This document shows, in pieces, positions 42,868 through 53,930 of a stretch of DNA of 64,000 bases. The position numbers and the translations under genes were made by a program. The stretch lies in NCBI GenBank assembly GCA_023014485.1, contig JAJOZX010002716.1, positions 57,501 through 121,500 of the forward strand, given 5' to 3'. Numbering within the stretch: the stretch's first letter is position 1; every line of letters starts with the position of its first letter. This DNA comes from Bathynomus jamesi. Its lineage: Eukaryota; Arthropoda; Malacostraca; Isopoda; Cirolanidae. The notes beneath the pieces were generated by a model. It saw only the letters and a program-made list of their open reading frames with translations. It was not told the origin of the DNA and ran no database searches.

Positions 42868-43350
42868 ATGGATGCTAATACACTTCAGAAAGTAATGGAA
42901 CGAGTCACACGTTCCAAATTTATCGGCGTGTTTGCGAAGAATGAAACATTGAGTTTGCCAAGTACGCGAGAATGCGGTAGTCTTATTGTGAACACAGATG
43001 TCATCGGTAATGAAGGGATTCATTGGATCGCTGTCTATTTTAAAAATAGACAGCGCCTGTACTATTTTGATTCACTCGGTACTCAACCCTGGAGTGACCC
43101 TATTATTGTAAAATTTCTCGCTCAGTTACATATTCCCGAAGTTGTATGGAACCCGTTTCGTGTACAAGGATATTTTAGTAATGTTTGCGGAATGTACTGC
43201 GTCTCATTTCTCATGCATATGTCATGTGATAAAGAATTTATAAATTTTTTAAATTTATTTGACCCGTGCCACACTCGCCGAAACGATGAAATGGTATGCA
43301 GACAGATAAAAATCCGTTTTCCAATTGTACGTACTCGTTGTATAGTATAA
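42868..43350 (+). CDS. Adenain-type cysteine protease (Ulp1-like) of Polinton
   Basis: Intact 160-residue frame starting 2 bp after the capsid stop. Catalytic residues are visible in order: His in IHWIAVY (~43020), Asp in YYFDSLGT (~43065), Gln in FRVQGYFS (~43160) and Cys in NVCGMYCVSFLMH (~43195). This is the fold of adenovirus protease and Ulp1 SUMO proteases; Polintons use it for capsid maturation. The length is usual for the family. It ends the rightward cluster. Confidence 0.92.
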   Translation: MDANTLQKVMERVTRSKFIGVFAKNETLSLPSTRECGSLIVNTDVIGNEGIHWIAVYFKNRQRLYYFDSLGTQPWSDPIIVKFLAQLHIPEVVWNPFRVQGYFSNVCGMYCVSFLMHMSCDKEFINFLNLFDPCHTRRNDEMVCRQIKIRFPIVRTRCIV

Positions 43351-43489
43351 TGTTTTGTTCGTGTGTGTATATTTGTAACGGTATATTCTGTAGTTGGTTA
43401 TTGTACTGATTTCTTTCATTTAATAAATTTATGAAAATATATTGTCTTCTTACCCAAAAAGATCGAAAAACACTTACATTATTTCGGTG

Positions 43490-44626
43490 TGACATTCATA
43501 TGCTGACTGATCAGTATATCCTCCGTATTCATGACACGAGATTCTTCAAAAGATTGTATAACACGTGTCAAATCCTCATCGGACCTTAAAGGAATAATGT
43601 TCATTCTTTTAAAACATATACAGAGTATACAGACAGATCCCCATTATGTGAAGATATCTTTGGTTCATTTAAGAGGTAAATCCAAATAACATTTAAAACG
43701 ATTGCCATAAAAAATTTCGATTTTAGCATAATGGCGATAAGAGGTAAAACCAAATAACATTAAAACGATTGCCATAAAAAATTTCGATTTTTGGTGAGTA
43801 TCTAAATGAAGTATTTGACGAGATACTACAACCCTCCATATATATATAAAATCTAATTATAGACACTTACATTTCTATGGTAGTCCCTTGCGTCGGATTG
43901 TAAGGAGCGTCATTGCAAATATCTTCAACGGTTGCGTTGAAAATAATTCATCACGGTCAATTGCGTTAAAAAGATTAATTGCAGTTAATGCTGCAGTGTC
44001 ACTTTCTTCATACAAATCCGGGGAGACGTACAGGTCCATGGTGGAGGATGTGTGGCATTCATTATGCTGACTGATCAGTATATCCTCCGTATTCATGACA
44101 CGAGATTCTTCAAAAGATTGTATAACACGTGTCAAATCCTCATCGGACCTTAAAGGAATAATGTTCATTCTTTTAAAACATATACAGAGTATACAGACAG
44201 ATCCCCATTATGTGAAGATATCTTGGTTCATTTAAGAGGTAAATCCAAATAACATTTAAAACGATTGCCATAAAAAATTTCGATTTTAGCATAATGGGGA
44301 TAAGAGGTAAAACCAAATAACATTTAAAACGATTGCCATAAAAAAATTTCGATTTTTGGTGAGTATCTAAATGAAGTATTTGACGAGATACTACAACCCT
44401 CCATATATATATATAAAATCTAATTATAGACACTTACATTTCTATGGTAGTCCCTTGCGTCGGATTGTAAGGAGCGTCACTGCAAATATCTTCAACGGTT
44501 TGCGTTGGAAATAATTCATCACGGTCAATCGCGTTAAAAAGATTAATTGCAATCAATGCTGCAGTGTCACTTTCTTCATACAAATCCGGGGAGACGTACA
44601 GGTCCATGGTGGAGGGAATGATTATT
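43490..44626 (-). CDS. Duplicated small leftward gene, possibly spliced
   Basis: A segment of about 564 bp occurs twice in tandem (about 43490-44053 and 44054-44626). Each unit holds, leftward, an acidic block starting MDLYVSPDLYEESDTAAL and reaching a GTAAGT donor-like site (about 44433 in the right unit), an AT-rich gap, an AG acceptor-like site, then NIIPLRSDEDLTRVIQSFEE. Joined this way each unit would encode about 90 residues. In the left unit a chance-looking open frame (44168-43875) fuses the second block to the next unit's first. No domain recognised. It may be a Polinton accessory gene or virion protein. Confidence 0.4.
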
Positions 44627-45699
44627 CACTGACGCGAAAATAGCTACTGTTACTCCCAACTGAAAAATATCTCCTTTTATATGCACAATCGCCAAGCTCC
44701 GCCCCAAAAGACCAGATGTTCGTAGTGATTGGTTGCCAGTGTAGCTGGGTGGAGCTATGATGTGTACCAATCCGCTATAACGGGGCCGGACGACTAATGA
44801 CATCTTTATATTTTCTCAAAGAAATATATCCTAATTATATTTTTAAAAAAGCATTCGGTTTCCGCGTTAAACTGTGGGTCTAAGGCGGAGTGAAAACCTT
44901 AACCGTTGTTACAATTCGAGCTAGTTGTTATTATTATTAAAGAGAAAATCATGCATTAACATGCTTTGCGGTCACACTACTGCCCGGATCAAATGATCCT
45001 GTTATTTTAAATCCGCTTCAATAATCCTGTTATGTTGAAATGTGGAAGAGTAAGCAACGACTCCCTGACGAGATGTATTTCGTTCCACAGAACAGCTGTT
45101 CACTGAAGACTGCATGTTCCACATTTTATAATAAAGAAATTATAAATATATCCTAATTATATTTTTAAAAGAGCATTCGGTTTCCACGTTAAACTGTGGG
45201 TCTAAGGCGGAGTGAAAACCTTAACCTTTGGCACTCTTCGGGGAAGAGCTAGTTGTTATTATTAGTATTAAAGAGAAAATCATGCATTAACATGCTTTTC
45301 GGTCATCCTACTGCCTCGGATCAAATGATCCTGTTATTTTAAATCCGGTTGCACACCTCATGCACCTTGTTTCTTTCGCTGATTATTATTTAATATAATT
45401 GTGTGTATTTCTTTCAATAACAGAGATGTTATCTAAGAATATGACACCATACAAATTACGCGTAAATATAAAATATTTTCATTGTAGAAGTAATAATAAT
45501 GATAATATTAAGAATTGGAGTGAACGGAGGTTTTTGCTCGAATAGATTGGAAGAAGGATTAACCCGCGGTCAAAAAGGTCTCTAGGGAGACGATTCGAAT
45601 TGACACAGAGTCTCCCTTTCCTCGTGTGTGTGTGTGTGTGTGTGCGTGTGTGTTGTGAGTGTATGTGTGTGTGGTGCACGAGTTGTTTATTCGTTTATT

Positions 45700-45741
<42 letters not shown>
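44627..45741. repeat. Polinton right arm: duplicated non-coding segment with SINE body
   Basis: 44822-45010 and 45144-45352 are copies of one segment (CCTAATTATATTTTTAAAA, then a fragment of the SINE body, then ATCATGCATTAACATGCTTT and GATCAAATGATCCTG). The upstream piece 44640-44800 could hold the promoter of the leftward gene, but no defined element is visible. 45500-45700 resembles 48100-48260 (AATTGACCCAGTCC-type segment followed by (TG)n). No gene. Confidence 0.65.
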
Positions 45742-45745
<4 letters not shown>

Positions 45746-45778
45746 AATAAAACCACGAAGGAAAGGAAACACAAAATG

Positions 45779-45818
45779 GTGCTCAAGCGCTTTCGTCTAA
45801 TGACATCCTCAGGAACAC
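45779..45818 (-). ncRNA. Hammerhead-like motif, left end of PLE F (intact)
   Basis: Same sequence and pairing as 25254-25293. Confidence 0.78.
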
Positions 45819-45938
45819 TGAAGTACATAAAAGGGTAACAGCCTATATATAGGTTACAGAAAGAAAAAAAAAGAAAAATAAATAACATACATACACACAC
45901 ACATATATATACATACATATCTATATATACACATACAT

Positions 45939-45981
<43 letters not shown>

Positions 45982-46257
45982 ATAAACAGAGAAGTAAAAA
46001 TAAAAATTAAAAATTAAAAATTAAAGGATTATCAGTCAGGCGTACAGATTTGTAAGGAATAATATCGATTTTTAGCACAAGATCAAATGGATTATAAAAA
46101 TACAAATTTATAATGGAAAACTGCCCGGGTTTTAACACTCTGCCTATGGTCAGGTTTCGATATACATATATAAAAATAAAATGCAAATTAAAAGTTAATA
46201 AAGTAGCAGACAAGTTTACCAAAGATTTAGTGTTCTACCCTTCTTATCTAAATCTGT

Positions 46258-47165
46258 TTGGAAGGAATTCAAAATCGTGACCTGGATAACTTCCTCCTTC
46301 AGTTAAATGATCAAGTCCCCTCCATTAAGTTTACTTTAGAAGTGGAACAAGACAATTCAATCCCATTTTTGGATGTGCGTGTACATAGGGAAAGCCCAGG
46401 TTTTAAGTTTAGTATCTATCGGAAAACAACAAAAACAATTTGTCCTACGTACACTTTTACTCGGGACATGACACCCCACTTAGAAGGCCATTTTTTTCAT
46501 CAATGTTTCTCCGCGCCCTTAGGATCGCCAGTCCGGAATACATCGATGCCGAATTGGAAAAAATCAACGGTATTGGAAGTGATTTGTGTTATCCATCTGC
46601 GTTTATGGAATCTTGTCTCAACAAGGCAAAACGAACTTTCTATCGTGTCAATAATAACACTCGTACTTTGTCAAAAAATATTTTAGTACTTCCATTTTTC
46701 CCGGGCTTTTTAGGCATTGCTAATGTACTTAAACTTTTGGATATTAATGTAGTATTTTCATATAACAATATTGTGAAAAATAGCATAGTAAAAAATAGCC
46801 CTACCAATAATTCAGGCATTATCTATAAAATTGGTTGTAAACAATGTGATTCCTTTTACATAGGTCAGACGGGAAAGGATTTGCACACAGGTATAAAACA
46901 GCATCAATATTCCGTTAGAACAGGACAGTTGTCCAGTGCCCTTTTTGTCCATTTGTCAGAGTTAGCCCACTGTATTGATTGGAATAATGCTTCAGTTTTA
47001 TTCCATTCTAGCAACATTGTTAATAGAAATATTCTTGAGTCTGCCATTATCCAACTTTCAAATAACTTCAACATAAGCAAAGGTCTTTTTCAACTCGATC
47101 CTGTTATTTTTAATTCCTTCCAAACAGATTTAGATAAGAAGGGTAGAACACTAAATCTTTGGTAA
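46258..47165 (+). pseudogene. PLE F 5'-truncated RT-endonuclease
   Basis: Frame 46258-46686 opens after the YVDD motif (RDLDNFLLQLNDQVPSI, PFLDVRVHR). Frame 46440-47165 carries the RT thumb and a complete GIY-YIG endonuclease (IYKIGCKQCDSFYIGQTGKD, ILESAII). A frameshift near 46440 and the loss of RT motifs A-C make it non-autonomous. One Arg of the RIKQH helix is Gly. Confidence 0.88.
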
Positions 47166-47399
47166 ACTTGTCTGCTACGTTATTAACTTTTAATTTGCAT
47201 TTTATTTTTATATATGTATATCGAAACCTGACCATAGGCAGAGTGTTAAAACCCGGGCAGTTTTCCAATATAAATTTGTATTTTTATAATCCATTTTATC
47301 TTGTGCTAAAAATCGATATTATTCCTTACAAATCTGTACGCCTCACTGATAATCCTTTAATTTTTAATTTTTAATTTTTATTTTTACTTCTCTGTTTAT

Positions 47400-47438
<39 letters not shown>

Positions 47439-47587
47439 ATATATACAGTATATATATATATATATATGTGTAGGTATGTGTATATATAGATATGTATGTA
47501 TATATGTGTGTGTGTATGTATGTTATTTTTTTTCTTTTTTTTCTTTCTGTAACCTATATATAGGCTGTTACCCTTTTATGTACTTCA

Positions 47588-47627
47588 GTGTTCCTGAGGA
47601 TGTCATTAGACGAAAGCGCTTGAGCAC
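47588..47627 (+). ncRNA. Hammerhead-like motif, right end of PLE F (intact)
   Basis: Core 47594-47600, helix I 47588-47593 with 47622-47627. Identical to the reference copy at 25254. Confidence 0.8.
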
Positions 47628-47700
47628 CATTTTGTGTTTCCTTTCCTTCGTGGTTTTATTCATCATAAATATTTTTCACGTGTTACTTTCGTGAAATAAT

Positions 47701-48221
47701 TTTCATATATATATATATATAATTATATATATATATCCACAGATGGGTTTGGGGGAATGACGATCGTGTGTTTTGAATTATTTCGTAAATTTTCTTTTCC
47801 GTTCGTTTTTCCCACTGATATTCGTGACTTAAATATTTATAATAAAAATTAAGTGTGTAAAGGTTTAAATTATTTATTTAATAAACAGAATTTAATTGGA
47901 TTCATCGATTAACTACCATCATATAAATATATTGTGGTATTTTGATTAATATATGGTTTGTGCACACGAGTGGTTCATTAGTTTATTATTATATATATAT
48001 ACACAGATGGGTGGGGGGCTTTGGGGGAACGAGGGAGGAGGATCGTGTGTATTGAATTGCCGTATGTTTCAGATTTCTTCGTAAGCGCATTGAGAATGTT
48101 TCATTGTAGAAGTAATAACATTATTATTATTAAGATTTGGAGTGAAGGGAGACTTATCAAGAGCGGCCTGGAAGAAAGGTCTCTCGACAAGCAGGTGTTC
48201 TTCGAATTGACCCAGTCCTTT

Positions 48222-48252
<31 letters not shown>

Positions 48253-49338
48253 CACACGAGTTGTTCATATACAAACACAGATGGGGAATGTACGAACATG
48301 CTTTTTGGTTTTAATTCGGCGAAATTCAATATATTATTCTAATATATATATATATTATATACATATATATATATATAAGGGTTGACAAATATACACGATT
48401 ATTATGATTCTTTCTATATATATATATATATATAATATATATAAACACAGATGGGGGTCGAGCGTGTGTTTTGGTTAATTTCAACTTTCTTCGTTTCTTT
48501 AGATTTCGTTTTTTTTTTGCAAATTGTGTTTTGGCTAATTTCAACTTTCTTCGTTTCTTTAGATTTCGTTTTTTTGCAATTTTCTTCGCAATGTTTCTTC
48601 TCCTTTCGTTTTTCGGTATTTAAATAGGAATTAAATGATTTATTGGAGCGTGTGTTTAAATGAATCTTCCAATTGATTAACTATATAAATATATTGTGGT
48701 ATTTTACATGGTTGAATCTTCCAATTAATTAACTATATAAATATACTGTGGTATTTTGATTAATATATGGTTTGTGCACACGAGTGGTTCATTAGTTTAT
48801 TATATATACAAGCACAGTGGGTGGGGGAATGACGATCATGTGTTTTGAATTGTTTCGCAAATCTTCGTAAATTTTCTTTTCGTTTCGTTATTCGTGACTT
48901 AAATATTATAATAAAAATTAAGTGTGTAAAGGTTTAAATTATTTATTTAATAAACAGAATTTAATTGGATTCATCGATTAACTACCATCATATAATATAT
49001 TGTGGTATTTTGAATAATATATGGTTTAATTTAATAAATATTGCTATCTGGCAACTCAGCCGAATACATGGCGCTATCTGGCAACATGGCGGATTAGAGG
49101 TTTATAAAAGACCGAGAAGCTGATGACGGAATCATTCAAGCTCGGCTCCCAGCCGAGCAAGGACCTCTGGTCCTTTCTCTTTCTGGCCCTTTGGGAAAAC
49201 CCCTTAGAGGCCTCTTAGGTTAGGTAAACGTAAATAGCTTGGGGGAGAACTCCGCCTCCAAGTTGCATGCCTTGCAATCAAAGGCAACTACTCTCTCTCT
49301 CTCTCTCTCCTTCAGGTGTACCCCTCCCCCCTTGGCTC
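47701..49338. repeat. Polinton right sub-terminal repeats
   Basis: No gene. Scattered direct repeats: a segment with AATTGGATTCATCGATTAAC and TATTGTGGTATTTTGA at 47890, 48700 (part) and 48960; TTTGTGCACACGAGTGGTTC at 47955 and 48770; CACAGATGGG at 47739, 48002, 48278, 48445; a 60-bp tandem at 48464-48580 (TTAATTTCAACTTTCTTCG). 49045-49075 matches left-arm TTGCCAGATAGCGCC in inverted orientation. 49230-49265 duplicates part of the TIR. Confidence 0.75.
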
Positions 49339-49674
49339 AGCCAACTGGCTGATTAGGAGCCTATAAGACAACGCCTACTCGGCTGAAGTCTTAATATGCA
49401 CTTGGCTCCTGCCAGGTGAACACCTCTCCTCCTTTCTCTCCTCCTTTCTCTCCTTTCTGGCCCTTTGGGGGGAATAGCTTGGGGGAGAACTCCGCCTCCA
49501 AGTTGCATGCCCCTTGCAACCCCATTTTGGGGTTGGCAACAAAGGCCTCTTTGGAGGGGAATTATTTTTTTGCAACACCCCCACCGCCCTTTGCAACAAC
49601 TCCCACCCCCATTTGCAACATTACGTAATCACTTGCAACATTCTTGCACTCTCCCCTTTTGCGGCTATACTACT
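49339..49674 (-). repeat. Polinton right terminal inverted repeat
   Basis: Reverse-complement partner of 29987-30276, about 45 bp longer because of extra segments near 49465-49560 (GGGGTTGGCAACAAAGG). Confidence 0.92.
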
Positions 49675-49680
49675 GCGCAC

Positions 49681-51600
49681 CTTCAGTTGGAGTTGAGTGC
49701 TGCCAATATACGCAGCCTTACAGCTGTCGCACGTGTATTTGTAAACAACATTAGGGCATACAGTTTTGGGGAATTCATCTTTGAACTTTAAAAAATTTGA
49801 TAATTTAAGTGGGTTGACGAAGGCGAATCTAAAATTTATTTGGGGATAACTAGACTTGAGCAGTTTGGACAATTCACCTCGAATACGCAATGATAAATAA
49901 CCATAAAAAGGTAATTTAATATATCTGGTTTCTTTTTGTACTGTAGTTATGGGGAGTTTAGTATTAAAAGTGTTATTTAAAATTTTCTTTAATTGGTTAT
50001 CAAATAGATTAGAAGGGTAGTAATTGTTAATAAAGTACTGTTTTAAAAATTTAAATTCTTCGTTTAACGAAAAGTAATCTGAACAAATACGGTAACTTCT
50101 TGTTAATAATGTTACTATAGCACTAATCTTATATTTATAAAACATACAACTTAAATAATTGGTTCCCAAGCCAGTAAAAGTTTGTTTTCGAAATAGTGAA
50201 GTTTGGAACTTATTATGAGCCCGTTTAACTAAAACATCCAGGAAAGGTAAACTATTATTTGTTTCGTTTTCACATGTGTACTTAATATTACTATGTTGTT
50301 TATTAAGATAATCAAGAAAAAGTTTTACGTGTGAAGGATGGTTAAATATTAAGAAAGTGTCATCCACGTATCTTCTGTAAAATATGTGTTTAAAACTACT
50401 AGGACAACTTTTCAACCAAATTTCTTCGTAATGGCAAAGAAATGCATTTGCTAGTGTTGGGCTCAATGGGGAACCCATAGCTACCCCATCAATTTGGCTG
50501 TAAAGGTTGCTATTAAATAAGAAAAGATTATCAAAACACACTATTTCGAGAAGGTTTTTAAATTGAGTCTGAGTGAGGCCATTAATAAGAGTATTATCAG
50601 TAGTGAATAACTTCTTTAGTATGATATTTAATGTTTCTTTTAACGGGACATTAGTAAACAATGACGAGACATCAAAACTGGCCATAGTAAGAGAATCGGC
50701 ATGATTGATCTTTTTATCTCTTTAGCAAAATCAAACGAGTTGTTAATAGAATAATCATTAAAGGTGAGTTTTGAAAGCAACGGGACTAAGAATTTGGCTA
50801 AATTATAATTGAATGTACCACAGGCCGAAAGAATAGGTCTTAGTGGGAAATTTGGCTTATGGACTTTAGGTAAGCCATATAGAATTCCTGGATTAGAACC
50901 AGAAGCAAATAAAAAATTGTATGTATTGTCAGCAATAATATTACTATTTTTTAATTTACTCAAACACCTATTAAGTTTATCTTCGAGTTTTAGTAATTTA
51001 GACAGAACATTCTCTTTTACCCTTTTAAATTTAGATGTATCCGACAAAATTGTCTCCATTCTATTTATGTAAACTGTTGAATCAATCAACACTACTCCTT
51101 TACCCTTATCCGGTTTTGTAATGATGACAGAGTTATCCTTTTTCAAATTATTAAGAATTTTAAAATCTTCTTATTAAAAAGGGGAGAAAACACCTTATGG
51201 GGTTTAAAATTATAAAAATTCTTAAAAGAGATACTCTCCACTTGTTTTACCAAGTTATGAAACGAGAAATTTGGTCGGATCTCACAATTCTTAATATTCA
51301 TGAGAAGATTTTCAAAACCAGAGAAAAATTTATAAAAATTTAGTTTGTAATGAGGTAGATCAAAATTTAAGCCTAACGACAATATTTCTTTCTCTCTAAT
51401 ACTTAAAACTCTATTAGAGAAATTAAAAATAAAATTATCTGGATTATTAAAAAACGATTGAGTGATTCCCAATTTTTCCAATTTGGCAGCATGTATCCTT
51501 TTATGTCTATTGACAATTTTATCACAGCAAGTTTGAAATTTAGTAACTAAACACTGATCACCGTGTAACACAAAATTTGTCCATGAGTTAAAACTATTAT
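49681..51600 (-). pseudogene. Penelope-like element E, 5' part: RT and start of endonuclease
   Basis: Frames read leftward: 51571-51143 (N-terminal domain), 51146-50640 (ITKPDKGKGVVLIDS, LYGLPKVHKPNFPLRPI), and 50685 to the Polinton edge (MASFDVSSLFTNVPL motif A; GVAMGSPLSPTLAN motif B; YRRYVDDTFLIF motif C; YKYTCDSCKAAYIGST, the GIY-YIG start). The open frame 50685-49621 runs a few codons into the Polinton TIR. RT catalytic residues are intact. Frameshifts near 51145 and 50690. YVDDTF places it in a PLE lineage distinct from elements A-D. Confidence 0.9.
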
Positions 51601-52004
51601 TTTCTGATTTTTTAGGGCATAAATAAGTAAAAATGAGCAGTCACCAAGTTCAGATTTCGGTTCTGAGTTCATGAGATCGATTTATTGATTTTTTGCCATT
51701 TTTGCTTATTAATTTAAGGGTTTTTCACACTATCTGCTTTTAAATCAAATGAATCCTGTTAAGTATAATTTTAATTGATGTTAACACGATTATTATGATA
51801 AATCAATGATGAAAAATGAAGTTCTCCAGGCCCCGTCTTTAGAAATGAAAATAAAAAGAAGGAAACGAGTAGGGAATAATTATGTATTATAATATGTTAA
51901 TACACAGACAGTGATACAGTGCAGTGATGCAGAGCGTTGATAAAGAGTATTGCTACGGAGAATTGATACAGAATTGATACAAAAATTCTAGCGTTATAGT
52001 TTAA
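51601..52004. other. No feature recognised
   Basis: AT-rich, without a supportable gene or repeat. 51900-51965 has loose GTGATACAGTGCAGTGATGC-type repetition. Confidence 0.5.
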
Positions 52005-53729
52005 TCAAAAAGAAGTTTGTCTACGAGATTGGCGATTGTATTTCAGTTCACTCTCACGCAAAAGGTTCCAGATATACTCCCCCATCATACTTTCATTGTA
52101 CTGTCCCTTGTAGCGTTCCTCGAAAGAGCTGACAACCTGGTGAAATCTTTCACCTTGTTCTTCTGAGTAGTCTCCCATGTTTTCTTTGAACTCATCAAGG
52201 TGGGCGTGTAGTACGTGCAGTTTCAGCGACATCCGGCAGCCCATGCTCCGGTACGTGTCCACAAGTTCGTCAACGATTTCCTGTAGTTCTCTGCCTTGTG
52301 GTTTCCGAGGAAACCTTTGACTAGAGAAACGAAGCTTGTCCAAGCTGCCTGCTCAACCTCAGACAGCTTCTCAGGAAAGCTGTCGGAGTCAATAAGTCGC
52401 GTCACCTGAGGGCCCACAAATACTCCTGCGTTGATCTTCGCCTCCGACAACTTCGGGAACAGCTCCTGGATGTGCTTCAAGGCCTCATCCTCTGGATCCA
52501 GCTGTTTAACAAACTGCTTAATGATGCCCAATTTGATGTGCAGGGGTGGCATCAGCACTTTCGTTGGCTCCACCAGCGGCTCTTGCTTCACGTTATGGGC
52601 CCCAACCTCATAGCCGGTCCTGAGGGGCCAGTTCCTCTTCTCGTAGTGAAGGGCTGTATTTCGGCTATCCCAGAGGCACAGATAGCAAGGGAACTTGGTG
52701 AAGCCTCCCTGAAGCCCCATCAAGAAGGCCACCATCTTGAAATCGCCAATGACCTCCCAGCTGAATTGGTCGTACTTCAGTGCACTCAGCAGGATTTTGA
52801 CGTTCTGGTACTCTTCTTTCATGTGCACTGAATGAGCCAGAGGAATCGAGGGCCACTGATTTGTGTTGTGCAGTAAAACAGCCTTGAGGCTTTTAGATGA
52901 ACTGTCGATGAAGAGCCGCCAGTCAGAGGTGTTGCAGGGAATGCCCACAGCGTCGAAGAGTCCTCTGATGTCATGGCAGTAGGACAACCCATCTCTAAGA
53001 GTGAAGAACACTGAAAAGCCGCGATGCCGCTTCCTCTGGGAAATAATTCGAACGCTGTCGTCCAGTAAGTCCCACTGCTTCAGTCTGGAAATGAGCAGCT
53101 CGGCGTTGGACTTTGTCAAGGCCATTTCCCTGATGAGGTCGTTGATGTCCTCTTGGTTGGGGGTAGTAGGGGCACCTTTCACCGGCCACCCGGCGTCGAC
53201 GGCGCGCAGCAGATGACGCACCTTGCTCCTCCTCGGAATCATCATAGCTTGCTTCTTCTGCTGGACAAGATTGATCTCTCAAGGGAGGCTGTGGCACAGG
53301 TAGGTCCGTCGCGTTATGGGGAACAGGTGCAATAGATGACGGAATGTCAGGGTACTCAATGGGAGGCGCATTCTTCCCCTTTCTTCGTTTTGTTGGGTCC
53401 ACCATACAGAAATAGCAGTCCGTGAGATGGTCTGAGGGCTCACGCCAGACACGGGGGATAGCGAAACGCATTGCCCTCTTCTCTCCTCTAAACCAACCTT
53501 CAAGAGTGCGGCGGCAGTAGTCACAGATGACATGTGGTGCCCAGCGTTTGTCTTGGTCACCGACTGGCATTCCGAAGTAGGCATGATAGGCTTCCTTTGC
53601 ACGGGTGCAACTGTCCAAGCAGTGTTTTTTAGCCGTCTTTGCGAAGAACTCGCCGCACACGTAGCAGAAGGAATCCGCTGGGTATTTGCAACCACGAGCA
53701 GCCATAACAGTAACTTCGTCACACGTCAC
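52005..53729 (-). pseudogene. Widespread multicopy animal protein of unknown function, two frameshifts
   Basis: Leftward. 53729-53190: Cys/His-rich N-terminus (CYVCGEFFAKTAKKHCL, GDQDKRWAPHVICDYCRRTL, VWREPSDHLTDCYFC), zinc-finger-like. 53245-52285: central domain (WRLFIDSSSKSLKAVLLHN, GDFKMVAFLMGLQGGFTKFP, CYLCLWDSR, MPPLHIKLGIIKQFVK). 52343-52005: C-terminus (GCRMSLKLHVLHAHLDEF, GERFHQVVSSFEERYKG). From memory this matches a protein repeated in many copies in arthropod and other invertebrate genomes, so it is probably carried by, or derived from, a mobile element. The FIDSS and GDFK acidic residues could belong to an RNase-H-type fold; that is speculation. Single shifts near 53215 and 52290 break the frame. 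Confidence 0.7.
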
Positions 53730-53930
53730 ACGTCTGAAAAAGTAAAAATAATGGATTAATTTAACCCTATATGGACATAATTCTTATTTTTGTCTTAAAA
53801 TTTTTTTTACCTATTTAAACATTCATTTAGAGTACTTTGAACATAAATATGTGATTTTTAATGTAATATATATATATATATAATAATATATATATAAATA
53901 ATATATATATATAATATATATAATAATATA

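Larger units (their letters stand above)
45742..47700. mobile_element. Penelope-like element F nested in the Polinton
   Basis: Same family as C and D. The left arm 45742-46272 (minus) holds only the 3' end and terminal module; the right arm from 46273 (plus) starts mid-RT and runs to the other terminal module, making another head-to-head inverted pair. Hammerhead-like modules face outward at both ends (45779-45818 minus, 47588-47627 plus). (TA)n tracts flank it. Confidence 0.9.
29987..49674. mobile_element. Complete-ended Polinton/Maverick, 19,688 bp
   Basis: Terminal inverted repeats begin AGTAGTATAGCC at both ends (29987 rightward, 49674 leftward), the AG start usual for Polintons. The 6-bp target duplication GCGCAC is exact (29981-29986 and 49675-49680). 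It interrupts the endonuclease gene of PLE E; the related PLE G (56080-56125) shows the uninterrupted order. Contents match Polintons: pPolB, integrase, packaging ATPase, adenain-type protease, major and minor capsid proteins. Frameshifts in several genes make this copy probably defective. About 2 kb of its length is a nested PLE (45742-47700). Confidence 0.96.

Noticed and set aside
29987..49674. Integrated adenovirus or other DNA virus genome
   Set aside because: Retroviral-type integrase, AG-starting TIRs and a 6-bp target duplication define a Polinton; the capsid and protease genes are normal for that group.
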